Assembly: GCA_937138495.1 (NCBI GenBank)
Contig: CAKZPE010000087.1
Span: 41,199 to 105,198 of the forward strand
Source: an uncultured Oceanospirillaceae bacterium
Lineage (GTDB): Bacteria > Pseudomonadota > Gammaproteobacteria > Pseudomonadales > Balneatricaceae
Direction: 5' to 3'
Length of the DNA stretch: 64,000 nt
The position numbers were made by a program, and so were the translations under genes. This document shows positions 16,143-24,652 of this stretch, in pieces. How positions within the stretch are numbered: the stretch's first letter is position 1; every line of letters begins with the position of its first letter. The notes under the pieces were generated by a model, which searched no databases, had not been told where the DNA came from, and was given only the letters and a program-made list of their open reading frames with translations.

Positions 16143-18263
16143 ATGAAAATTGAAAGCAGCCTACCGGAAGCTACAATTCGCCTTGCCATGAACGGCGACC
16201 GACAACGATTACAGCAAAACGTTTATATCTTATTTGTCGGCCTGAGCGACCAGGAAGTATCCCCAATTCTGGCAATACTCAAACAAGTCAGGCTGATGCC
16301 CCGCAGTAAAAATATTCATAACCCGCGTCAGTTTGCCCGTGCCCTGAGCGAACGCTCCTGGGACCTGATCATCAGCCAGCAAAAAGCGAAAGACATCAGC
16401 GCCAAGCATGTTCAGCAAATGGTCCAGCGGCTGGATAAAGACATTCCGATCATTCAGCTGGTAGCTAACAATACCCGACAGGCCAATATTCTGGGTATTC
16501 GCGACGGCATGGCTGCAGTGGCCTCACTGGCTGAAAGCGAACTTCTCTTATTACAGATTCATCAGCAGCTGCAACACCTGGATAGCCGGAAACATGTCAG
16601 GCAACTGGAAGCATTGCTTGCCGAAGCAGAAAAGAATAATCAGAAACTGGCTGAAAACTCCCGTTCTGCCATTGTTTACCTTAACTTAGTAATGGCCCCT
16701 ATTTTCAGCAATGACGCCTGTCACGAACTGCTGGCAATCGACAGTGCGCATATCCTCCAGCGCCACGGGCTCCTGAGCTTTATCGCACCGGATCATCATA
16801 ATGAATTTAATAACCTGTTATCCGGCCTGCAGCACCGTGCCGGTGAAGGTGATTCCATTGAGCTGACCGCTCGTCGCAGCGATGGCACCCAGTTCAAAAC
16901 TCTGCTGGAAGTAAAGCACAGCCGGTTCGAAAATCAGGACTGCATTCAGCTGGTCTTTAAGCCCGACGAATACGGTGAAACTGAAGCGCTGGAAAACATT
17001 GATATCGCCACCCGTCTGCGGGATAAACACTTCCTGCTTGATAAACTCGAAATGACCGCCCAGAGAGCGCTTCTGGGAGGCGCTGATGCCAACCTGCTGT
17101 ACATTCGTCTGGATAACTATCCTGACCTTCAGGAAGCCTTACAACAGGGCTCAGATATCATGATGGCTCAGTTGGCAACCCTGTTCCGTGACAAGGTCAG
17201 CCAGACCCACACCTGCGCCCGTCTGGAGAAAGATGTTTTTGCCATTCTTTATCAGGATGCCAATCTGGATAAAACCATGCGGATCGCAGAGCTGATTCGG
17301 CAGGCCATTATTAAAGAAGGTAAAAATATCGCCGGTACCGGACTGGATATCCAGTGCAGCATCGGCATTACCGGCATAAATGATAACGCCCCGCATTATC
17401 TGGAACTGATTGACCGGGCAGAAGAAGCAGCGAACGCAGCACTGGATTCAAAGAAAAACGGTATCAGCTTCTATCAGGCCCCCGCAAAAGCAGTCAATGA
17501 TCAGACCGACGAAGCCGTCGAACTGATCCGCGATGCCATGGTTGAAGACAGCTTCAGCCTGCACTTCCAGCCCATCGTATCTTTGCGGGCCAATAAAGGG
17601 ATCTGTAACTATGAGGTTCTGTTACGTCTGCAGGATGACGGTAACGCAGCTGCCATCTCACCCAGCGACTTTATCGCCAACCTGGACAGCTCCACAACCA
17701 GCGTAAGGCTCGATAAGTGGGTCATAGAACACAGCCTTGAAAGAATCAGGGAAGGTCTGGATAACGAACTTTCAGTGCGACTGTTTATCAACCTGACGCT
17801 GAGTAGCCTGCAATCACAACAGATGTTCAACTGGTTCCGGCAAACCCTCACAGAGGCAAAAATACCGGCTAAACTGATTTGCCTGCAAATCAGTGAGGCA
17901 GACATCGAATCCAATCAGGCTGCTGCTACCAAATTTATCAACGGTGTCCGCAAGATTGGCTGCAAGATCTGCATTAAACACTTCGGTACATCCGAAGCAT
18001 CTGAGCAACTGTGTGCGAAGAACAAACCGGACCTGGTAAAACTGGATCAGAAATATCTCAAAGATATTGATGTGGAAGGCAAAACCAACCCGGACTTCAC
18101 TGACCGCATAAAGCAGCTGAACAAAGATAAAATAGCCTGTATAGCGCCCATGGTGGAAGACACCCGTATGCTCAGCCGGCTCTGGCAGGCAGGTGTTCCT
18201 TTCATACAGGGCTATTATCTCCAGCCGCCTAAGCCAGAAATGGAATACGACTTCTTTGACTGA
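16143..18263 (+). CDS. FimX-like c-di-GMP receptor (REC-PAS-degenerate GGDEF-EAL)
   Basis: A 706-aa cytoplasmic protein with the domain order of FimX, the c-di-GMP effector of type IV pili. A receiver-like domain (about 25-150) is followed by a PAS-like segment (about 170-275), a GGDEF domain (about 285-450) and an EAL domain (about 455-700). The GGDEF signature has decayed to E-K-D-V-F (CARLEKDVFAILYQD), so cyclase activity is not expected. The EAL motif is E-V-L (NYEVLLRLQ), the same change seen in FimX, and typical metal ligands are missing in FINLTLSSLQSQQMF and VKLDQKYLKDI. The prediction is therefore c-di-GMP binding rather than turnover. The gene is monocistronic, ended by a strong terminator. 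No pilus genes are in the window. Confidence 0.85.
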   Translation: MKIESSLPEATIRLAMNGDRQRLQQNVYILFVGLSDQEVSPILAILKQVRLMPRSKNIHNPRQFARALSERSWDLIISQQKAKDISAKHVQQMVQRLDKDIPIIQLVANNTRQANILGIRDGMAAVASLAESELLLLQIHQQLQHLDSRKHVRQLEALLAEAEKNNQKLAENSRSAIVYLNLVMAPIFSNDACHELLAIDSAHILQRHGLLSFIAPDHHNEFNNLLSGLQHRAGEGDSIELTARRSDGTQFKTLLEVKHSRFENQDCIQLVFKPDEYGETEALENIDIATRLRDKHFLLDKLEMTAQRALLGGADANLLYIRLDNYPDLQEALQQGSDIMMAQLATLFRDKVSQTHTCARLEKDVFAILYQDANLDKTMRIAELIRQAIIKEGKNIAGTGLDIQCSIGITGINDNAPHYLELIDRAEEAANAALDSKKNGISFYQAPAKAVNDQTDEAVELIRDAMVEDSFSLHFQPIVSLRANKGICNYEVLLRLQDDGNAAAISPSDFIANLDSSTTSVRLDKWVIEHSLERIREGLDNELSVRLFINLTLSSLQSQQMFNWFRQTLTEAKIPAKLICLQISEADIESNQAAATKFINGVRKIGCKICIKHFGTSEASEQLCAKNKPDLVKLDQKYLKDIDVEGKTNPDFTDRIKQLNKDKIACIAPMVEDTRMLSRLWQAGVPFIQGYYLQPPKPEMEYDFFD

Positions 18264-18292
18264 GTGAGTGACTGGGCAACGCTCAAACAAAA

Positions 18293-18323
18293 AAGGCTGA
18301 TTGCACCGCAATCAGCCTTTTTT
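18293..18323 (+). terminator. Bidirectional terminator between the FimX-like gene and serB
   Basis: A 10-bp stem GGCTGATTGC / GCAATCAGCC with loop ACC, flanked by A-run on the left and T-run on the right, so it can serve both convergent genes. Confidence 0.9.
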
Positions 18324-18339
18324 ATTCACCGGGCGTTTT

Positions 18340-19608
18340 TCAGTTCGTCGGCAAACGTTCCTGTAAGGTATCCCGGTCACGGAAGCCGATCAGATAAAGA
18401 ATGCCGTCCAGCCCTAATGTAGAAATTGCCTGCTTGGCGCTCTGCCGTACCAGTGGCTTCGCCCGGAAAGCAATACCCAGACCGGCAATTGACAGCATAG
18501 GCAAATCATTCGCACCGTCCCCCACTGCAATTGTCTGCTCCAGGCTCACACCTTCGCTGGCAGCAATTTCCCGCAACAGCTGCGCCTTGCGCTGACCGTC
18601 GACAACCGTGCCGACAACATTACCGGTTACTTTGCCATCCACAATTTCCAGCTCATTGGCATGCACGTAATCAAAGCCCATCTTCTGCTGCAGAAAACGG
18701 CCAAAGTAATTAAAACCGCCGGACAGAATTGCCGTTTTAAAGCCAAGTGCTTTCAGGTTTGCCACCAGCTCTTCAACACCTTCCGTCAAAGGCAAACGGG
18801 CAGCAACCTGCTCCAGAACAGACTCATCCAACCCTTTTAACAGAGCCATACGGCGGGCAAAACTTTCCGTAAAGTCGATCTCACCTCGCATGGCTGATTC
18901 GGTAATTGCCGACACCTGATCACCCACGCCGGCCTCTTTCGCCAGTTCATCAATGACTTCAGCTTCGATCAGCGTAGAATCCATATCAAACACCACCAGA
19001 CGGCGGTTACGGCGATAGATATCGTCTTTCTGAATGGCGATATCAATATCCATTTCTTTTGCCAGACCCAGAAACGCTGTCCGCAAGGCTTCGGTATCAC
19101 CCGGCATCCCACGCACCGAAAACTCCACACAGGCACGGGTCTTTTCTGCCGGATCAGCATCCAGCGCCACCCGGCCGGACAAACGGCTGATGTTATCAAT
19201 GTTCAGGCCATGATTCGCCGCCACCCGGGACAGTTCAGCAATATGTTCAGCACTGATTTTACGCGCCAGCAGGGTAATGATATGGCGGCTTTTACCCTGT
19301 TCTTCCACCCACTGCGAATACGCACTTTCATCCACCGGATCAAAGCTCACCTGAACACCCAGCTCATGGGCTTTGAACAAGACATCCCGTAATAACGGTG
19401 AAGACTCAGCACCGGCCGGCACGCCAATCAGTATTCCCAGTGACAGAGAGTCATGGATCACCGCCTGGCCAATGTCCAGAATGTCTACCGCATAACCGGC
19501 AAGCATGGCAGTAATAGACGAGGTTACACCGGGCTTATCCACCCCGGTTATTTTCAGCAACAGAATTTCACTGACAGACTTGGTGTTCACGGTTTTCTCA
19601 CTTCTCAT
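18340..19608 (-). CDS. serB: Phosphoserine phosphatase
   Basis: SerB hydrolyses O-phospho-L-serine in the last step of serine synthesis. The N-terminal part is a pair of ACT-like regulatory domains (EILLLKITGVDKPGVTSSIT is the first strand and helix). The HAD domain follows, with the nucleophile in VVFDMDSTLIEAEVIDELA, LSGGFNYFGRF as motif II, and GDGANDLPMLSIAGLGIAF with the metal-binding Asp. The frame is open to 19665. I place the start at the ATG at 19608. A GTG at 19590 would give a protein that begins a few residues before the first ACT strand and is also possible, since neither has a strong ribosome site. Confidence 0.95.
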   Translation of the reverse strand: MRSEKTVNTKSVSEILLLKITGVDKPGVTSSITAMLAGYAVDILDIGQAVIHDSLSLGILIGVPAGAESSPLLRDVLFKAHELGVQVSFDPVDESAYSQWVEEQGKSRHIITLLARKISAEHIAELSRVAANHGLNIDNISRLSGRVALDADPAEKTRACVEFSVRGMPGDTEALRTAFLGLAKEMDIDIAIQKDDIYRRNRRLVVFDMDSTLIEAEVIDELAKEAGVGDQVSAITESAMRGEIDFTESFARRMALLKGLDESVLEQVAARLPLTEGVEELVANLKALGFKTAILSGGFNYFGRFLQQKMGFDYVHANELEIVDGKVTGNVVGTVVDGQRKAQLLREIAASEGVSLEQTIAVGDGANDLPMLSIAGLGIAFRAKPLVRQSAKQAISTLGLDGILYLIGFRDRDTLQERLPTN

Positions 19609-19734
19609 CAGACGGCCGGGCACGGCCAGAGGTAATTCAGCAACTGCTGCAAATGTCATCAGCACCGCTGTAAGAGGCCGCGATTATAACAGATGTCGCT
19701 TTTAAGATAATAGCCGTCGCATTAACCCGAAAAC

Positions 19735-20499
19735 CTAACTGTTATCAGCCAGTGCGTTTGCCCCGAATTCAACCCGGCAACGCACCCCTGCTGCCAGCAC
19801 CTGTTCGCTGTTATCCAGCTCAACCGTTACCGCGAAAGTATTACTCGCCGCATCGATAACCGGATCAAGAATCTTCACTTCACCGGGAAATGCCCCTTCC
19901 TTACCGTCAGCAAACAGCGTGACCGACATTCCACGGGCTACCTGTCCATAATACTGTGCCTCAATCACTACCTCTGCATGCAGAGGATTCAGGCTGACTA
20001 CTTTCAGAAAGGGTGTGTCATCAACAAACTCGCCAGGTTCTTTCAGGCGTTCAACCACTACACCGGAAAACGGGCTGCGGGTTTCACGTTGCTGCAGCCG
20101 CACTTGCGCTTCTTTTGCCAAAAACTGAGCCAGACGCTGTTCTGTCAGCATCTCATCCTGTTCATGATCAGAAATCAGATTCTTGCGATATAACTCTTCA
20201 TTACGCTTCACCTTACGGCGGGCAAAATCCAGCTTAGCCCGTGCGGTATCCAGGGCGGCTTTTTCAACGGTTGAATTCAGGGTCATCAGTACCTGACCTT
20301 TCTCCACCACGTCGCCACGCTGAACCTTCAGCTGGCGCATGACACCGGGGACTTCGCTGCTCAGTTCAGCTTCCTTACTGGGTTCAAGCAAACAACTCAG
20401 CTGCCCCTGATCCAGCGTACTCAGTTCAGCCTGTGCGCCGGTGGCCAGCCCCAGTGCAGCGGCCAGTATTGTACTTTTCAGGAAGTAACCTTTACCCAT
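19735..20499 (-). CDS. Periplasmic adaptor (HlyD/RND-MFP type), last gene of the giant-protein export cluster
   Basis: A 254-aa exported adaptor protein. I start it at the ATG at 20499, where FLKSTILAAALGLATGAQA forms a signal peptide cut after A-Q-A. The mature part begins with a lipoyl-like half (ELSSEVPGVMRQLKVQRGDV), then a short alpha-hairpin (about residues 80-125) and the second lipoyl half with TRSPFSGVVVERLKEPGEFV. A beta-barrel domain follows. Such proteins bridge an inner-membrane pump to a TolC channel. No RND pump is next to it. It begins 4 bp after the SecA-like gene, whose export role it presumably shares. It has no transmembrane anchor beyond the signal peptide, unlike the other two HlyD-type proteins in the cluster. 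Confidence 0.85.
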   Translation of the reverse strand: MGKGYFLKSTILAAALGLATGAQAELSTLDQGQLSCLLEPSKEAELSSEVPGVMRQLKVQRGDVVEKGQVLMTLNSTVEKAALDTARAKLDFARRKVKRNEELYRKNLISDHEQDEMLTEQRLAQFLAKEAQVRLQQRETRSPFSGVVVERLKEPGEFVDDTPFLKVVSLNPLHAEVVIEAQYYGQVARGMSVTLFADGKEGAFPGEVKILDPVIDAASNTFAVTVELDNSEQVLAAGVRCRVEFGANALADNS

Positions 20500-20503
20500 G
20501 TGC

Positions 20504-22507
20504 TTAAACCCGTTGATTGGTAAATGAAAGTAACTCGCGCTGCTGTTCATCATTTTGCAGCAGCGTCTTACGTAATTGCTCATGCTCTTTTTCAAGGCGT
20601 CGTTGACAGTAGCGGATAACCGCCAGTGCCAACCGGTTTTTCAGCCAGCCTGGCAGCAGCAAACGCTGTACATAACCTAAACCGGTTCCCCAGCGGTTAC
20701 TCAGTACGCTGTCTTCAAGTGACAGCATAAACTCATAGCTGCCCTGATCACCCTGACGGGCACAACGGCCCCGTAACTGACGGTCTACCCGGGAAGAATC
20801 ATGCAACCCGGTGATAATAACATGCAGGCCACCCTCTGCCTCGACCGTATTACTGAGTTTAATATCCGTCCCCCGGCCCGCCATACTGGTGGCAATCGTT
20901 ATTCTGCCAGACTCACCGGCAGCGGCAACAATAGCCGCTTCTGTGGCATCCTGACGGGCATTGAGTAACTGATGTTCAATGCCACTGGCGTGCAACTGCT
21001 CACTGAGATGTTCAGATGCCGCCAGAGACTGAGTGCCTATCAGCACAGGACGTCCCAGCGCCTGCAGTTCAACCGCACGCTCAGCAACCGCCTGCCATTT
21101 AGCACTGTCGTCAGCATACACCCGCTGGCGCAGTAGCCTGCGGCGGGACTGTTTATGGGTAGGGATGTTTACCACCGGTAATGCATATACCCGCCACAGC
21201 TCACTTGTGACTTCTTCAGCGGTACCGGTCATGCCGGATAAATGATGATAATGCCGGAAGAAATTCTGAAAGCTGATACTTGCCAGCGTTTCCCGCGGAG
21301 CACTCAGTTCACAGTTTTCCTTTATTTCAATCAGTTGATGAAGCCCTTTTTCCCATGTCCTGTCAGGCATCATCCGGCCGGTATGTTCATCGATAATGAC
21401 CACCTTACCGTCATCAATCAGGTAATGTTTATCCCGCTCAAACAAATGCCAGGCAGTCAGCGCCTGACGCAATAATTCCAGACGGCGTACTCTTCCCTGC
21501 CACAACGGGCCAAGGTTACGGGTCACGTACAGCGCACGCTGTTCACCGGCCGGGGTCATTTCTATCTGCCGCTGCTGACGCAGAATCTGATAATCTTTTC
21601 CTTCTTCAAGTTCCTGCAACAAAGCCATTGCCTGAACATACACCTGTTGCTGCGCTTCCTGCGGGACTTCTTTTCCGGAAATAATTAACGGTGTACGGGC
21701 CTCATCCAACAGCACACCATCGGCCTCATCCACCACCGCAAAATGCAGCCCCCGTAACATCAGCTGCTGTAACGACGCCTGCTCAGCCGCCCGGTAACCG
21801 GGCTGTAACCGCAGGGCATGTAAATGTAACGGATGGGCCCTGCCTTTCAGCAGAATACTGTCTTTGAGATAATCGAACGCCAGTTCATTATTGGTGCAGT
21901 ACACCACATCACAGGCATACTGCTGCTGACGTTCGGCAACTGAAAGCCCCTGAATAATCACACCGACACTCAGCCCCAGCCGGGCATACACCGGCGTCAT
22001 CAATTCGGCATCCCGTGCTGTCAGGTAATCATTCACAGTAACCAGATGCACCGGAATACCTGCCAGCCCTGCAGCGGCTACCGGCAAAGTGGCCGTCAGG
22101 GTTTTACCTTCCCCGGTCTGCATCTGACCAATGTTGCCATGCAGAATCGCCAGCCCGCCCAGCAACTGAACATCAAAATGCCACATGCCCAGTTCTCGTC
22201 CGGCTACCTCGCGAATCAGTGCAAAGCTGTTTACAACACCGGCGACCGTCAGCCCGTCGTGCCGTAACGTCCGGCGCAGTTCCGTGATGTAATCATCAAG
22301 CCGCCCGTCAGACATTTCAGCGAGGGGCTGTGCACGTTTTTTTATCCGCCATAACAACGGTTTATACAACCAGCGGGATGCCCTGACCGGCCGGCTGATA
22401 AAAGCCGTTAATGCCCGCCACCAGCGCACCATCAGCTGTTGGCGCTGCAAATCCTGTTGCGGGCGCTCCAGCGTATCTGCCGGTAAACGTCGGGGGCGTT
22501 TATACAT
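20504..22507 (-). CDS. SecA-like ATPase lacking the C-terminal domain
   Basis: A 667-aa SecA paralog, much shorter than housekeeping SecA (about 850-900 aa). The motor is intact: Walker A in GQMQTGEGKTLTATLPVAAA (about residue 130), VTVNDYLTARDAE, the DEAD box and the following block in VVDEADGVLLDEARTPLIIS (about 260), IATSMAGRGTDIKL and QLRGRCARQGDQGSYEFML with the arginine finger. The pre-protein cross-linking region between the DEAD box and the second RecA domain is present but short. After the second motor domain only a helical tail remains, so the zinc-binding SecB/lipid tail (CxCxxxxxCH) and most of the helical wing are absent. The start is the ATG at 22507, overlapping the M50-HlyD stop by 8 bp. 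I infer a dedicated motor for the giant protein encoded upstream. Confidence 0.9.
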   Translation of the reverse strand: MYKRPRRLPADTLERPQQDLQRQQLMVRWWRALTAFISRPVRASRWLYKPLLWRIKKRAQPLAEMSDGRLDDYITELRRTLRHDGLTVAGVVNSFALIREVAGRELGMWHFDVQLLGGLAILHGNIGQMQTGEGKTLTATLPVAAAGLAGIPVHLVTVNDYLTARDAELMTPVYARLGLSVGVIIQGLSVAERQQQYACDVVYCTNNELAFDYLKDSILLKGRAHPLHLHALRLQPGYRAAEQASLQQLMLRGLHFAVVDEADGVLLDEARTPLIISGKEVPQEAQQQVYVQAMALLQELEEGKDYQILRQQRQIEMTPAGEQRALYVTRNLGPLWQGRVRRLELLRQALTAWHLFERDKHYLIDDGKVVIIDEHTGRMMPDRTWEKGLHQLIEIKENCELSAPRETLASISFQNFFRHYHHLSGMTGTAEEVTSELWRVYALPVVNIPTHKQSRRRLLRQRVYADDSAKWQAVAERAVELQALGRPVLIGTQSLAASEHLSEQLHASGIEHQLLNARQDATEAAIVAAAGESGRITIATSMAGRGTDIKLSNTVEAEGGLHVIITGLHDSSRVDRQLRGRCARQGDQGSYEFMLSLEDSVLSNRWGTGLGYVQRLLLPGWLKNRLALAVIRYCQRRLEKEHEQLRKTLLQNDEQQRELLSFTNQRV

Positions 22508-24641
22508 CAAACTGCCTCAGGAATACCCGGCGAATATCCCGGTACCAACGCCAGAACACCGGTTCAGGATCATGTTCAAACAATACATATACACGTTCAT
22601 CAAAGCGTTGTTTAAGGGCGCCGGGGACATCCAGTTCGATTCGGAAATAACTCTGATAACTTTGCAGTTCAGTGGTACGTTGCGGATCCAGTACAATCTG
22701 TCCGCCACCCTCGGTGCTGAGCACCGCGCTGGGAAGCTGCTGGGTAGATGCCGGTACCTGACGCAGTACCTGGCCGCTGTATAGCGTATCCGGATGAGAC
22801 ACAAACCGCAGTTCGACCCCACGGGTCTGATGCCTGACCCGATCGATATCATCTTCGGAGATCATCACCGTCAGTGGCAGGTTCTGATAATCCACCACAA
22901 AACCGATCATCTCGCCCCGCTGTACAAAACGGCCTTCAATGCCCTGAATGTCCGGCACCACAAACTCACCGGCAAGATTGCTGTACACCCTCAGAGCGGC
23001 CAGCCGTTCCCGTGCCCGTTCAAACTCCTGCTCAATGAAACGCAGTTCCTGCAACAGAATTTCTGAACCACTGCGGTCACGGACACTGGCCTGATAACGG
23101 ATCCGTGCCTCATTGACCTGCGCTGCCAGAACTTTAGCTTCCGCCGCCAGATCCGGCGCACGCATCTTCAGCAACAACTCATCCGCCGCCACCTGCTGGC
23201 CGGACGACACCGCTAACTGATCAACAAACCCTGAGACCGACGCCCGGACAAATGCTTCCTGAGGCACATACAAAATCCCCTGAGCATGGGTCTTATACGG
23301 CAGAGGAACCGCCAGCAACAATATCAGCAACGCACCGGTCACGGCTCCTGAAAGGGTTACAATCCGGGCACGCCTGCGGCGTAACTGAGGATCAGACATA
23401 GGCTTGGTTACCAACTTTGTGATAGGCAAAAATAAACTTGTCCATACCGACCAGATGGCCAGCAGCACACCGATAAAAAAGTACTGTGAAGCAACAAATA
23501 GCGAAATTGCCACCATCACAAACAAACGGTAAATATAGGCTGCCACGGCATACCCGGCCAGCCAGGCTGACTCAGACTTGCTTTGCGCCGCCGACTTCAA
23601 ACCGTTCACCGCAAACAGGTAGCGCTTCACCAGGTAGCCCACCTGAGTATTCCCCCGGCTGGCCAGGTTGGGAATTTCCAGATAATCCGCCAGCACGTAA
23701 TACGCATCAAACCGCAACAGAGGATTGCCGTTAAACAGCAGGGTCGAAAAACCGCCGATCAGCATGACGTTAAAAGCCATTGCCCGCACCACACCGGGCT
23801 CTGCGGTTACCCAGATAATCATGGCAATTGCCGACATCAGCAACTCCCCAAGAATCCCCACGCCCCCCACCAGCATGCGCTGATATTTGTTGCGGAAAGA
23901 CGAGGCCGCAGACGCATCTACATAAGGCACAGGAAACAGCACCAGCAACATCACGCCCATCTCATGCACCTCGCCACCCCAACGCTTTACCGCATAGGCA
24001 TGGCCAAGTTCGTGGACCAGTTTTACCACCGGATACACCAGTGCCATCAGCAGCAGATTTTCCAAAGCCAGCAAACGGTCACTGAGGTTTTCCGTCAGCA
24101 CTTCCCAGTTGAGTACCGCCAGCGCGCCCCCAAAGGCCACAATAATGAGCCAGAGCAACGCCCCGAAACCGGTATACATAAAGCGCACAAATGGCAGGGT
24201 TGCAGTCAGAAACTTTTCCGGGTCCAGCATCGGAATCCGGATACTTAACGGTGACTTGAGCTGCTGCATAAACTTACTGCGCACCTGCTCCTGTCGCCGG
24301 CGTTGCAGCTGCTCAATGTCCGGCAAGGTATCGGTCTGAATAACATTGGCTTTATTCAGTTGTGCCACCAGCTGGATCACTTCGTCCTGCGTCGGTAAGT
24401 CATCCCCCAGGCGTTCGCAGGCAGCATCCCAAATCTGTTGCAAGGTACGCCGGCCATCCATCAACCCGATCAGTTGATAAGCCTGTGGCGTGAAGCGCTG
24501 AAACTGGCCGGTGGCATGATCCTGTAACACATACCAGATCCGGTCACGGTACACATGCCGGTGAATACTGGCGTGCTTACGTAACCGCACCCGCAGGTAG
24601 GCAACCTTGTACCAGGAGCTGCTGAACAGCGAAGCCGACAT
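22500..24641 (-). CDS. PqqD-like / M50 site-2-protease-like / HlyD fusion membrane protein
   Basis: A 713-aa membrane protein with three parts. Residues 25-105 resemble a PqqD-type winged-helix domain (VLQDHATGQFQRFTPQAYQL followed by LMDGRRTLQQIWDAACERLG). Residues 150-440 are an M50 intramembrane metalloprotease core: zinc motif H210-E-L-G-H214 in VKLVHELGHAYAVKRWGGEV and the third ligand in FNGNPLLRFDAYYVLADYLE (D312). Residues 445-700 are an HlyD-type adaptor with lipoyl halves around a coiled coil. All catalytic residues appear intact. The family is found with peptide or protein export loci. Here it lies between GAF-HlyD (11 bp upstream) and the SecA-like gene (overlapping). It may form the inner-membrane core of the exporter, with the protease part possibly processing or releasing substrate. 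Confidence 0.88.
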   Translation of the reverse strand: MSASLFSSSWYKVAYLRVRLRKHASIHRHVYRDRIWYVLQDHATGQFQRFTPQAYQLIGLMDGRRTLQQIWDAACERLGDDLPTQDEVIQLVAQLNKANVIQTDTLPDIEQLQRRRQEQVRSKFMQQLKSPLSIRIPMLDPEKFLTATLPFVRFMYTGFGALLWLIIVAFGGALAVLNWEVLTENLSDRLLALENLLLMALVYPVVKLVHELGHAYAVKRWGGEVHEMGVMLLVLFPVPYVDASAASSFRNKYQRMLVGGVGILGELLMSAIAMIIWVTAEPGVVRAMAFNVMLIGGFSTLLFNGNPLLRFDAYYVLADYLEIPNLASRGNTQVGYLVKRYLFAVNGLKSAAQSKSESAWLAGYAVAAYIYRLFVMVAISLFVASQYFFIGVLLAIWSVWTSLFLPITKLVTKPMSDPQLRRRRARIVTLSGAVTGALLILLLAVPLPYKTHAQGILYVPQEAFVRASVSGFVDQLAVSSGQQVAADELLLKMRAPDLAAEAKVLAAQVNEARIRYQASVRDRSGSEILLQELRFIEQEFERARERLAALRVYSNLAGEFVVPDIQGIEGRFVQRGEMIGFVVDYQNLPLTVMISEDDIDRVRHQTRGVELRFVSHPDTLYSGQVLRQVPASTQQLPSAVLSTEGGGQIVLDPQRTTELQSYQSYFRIELDVPGALKQRFDERVYVLFEHDPEPVFWRWYRDIRRVFLRQFDV

Positions 24642-24652
24642 CCGTCGCTACC

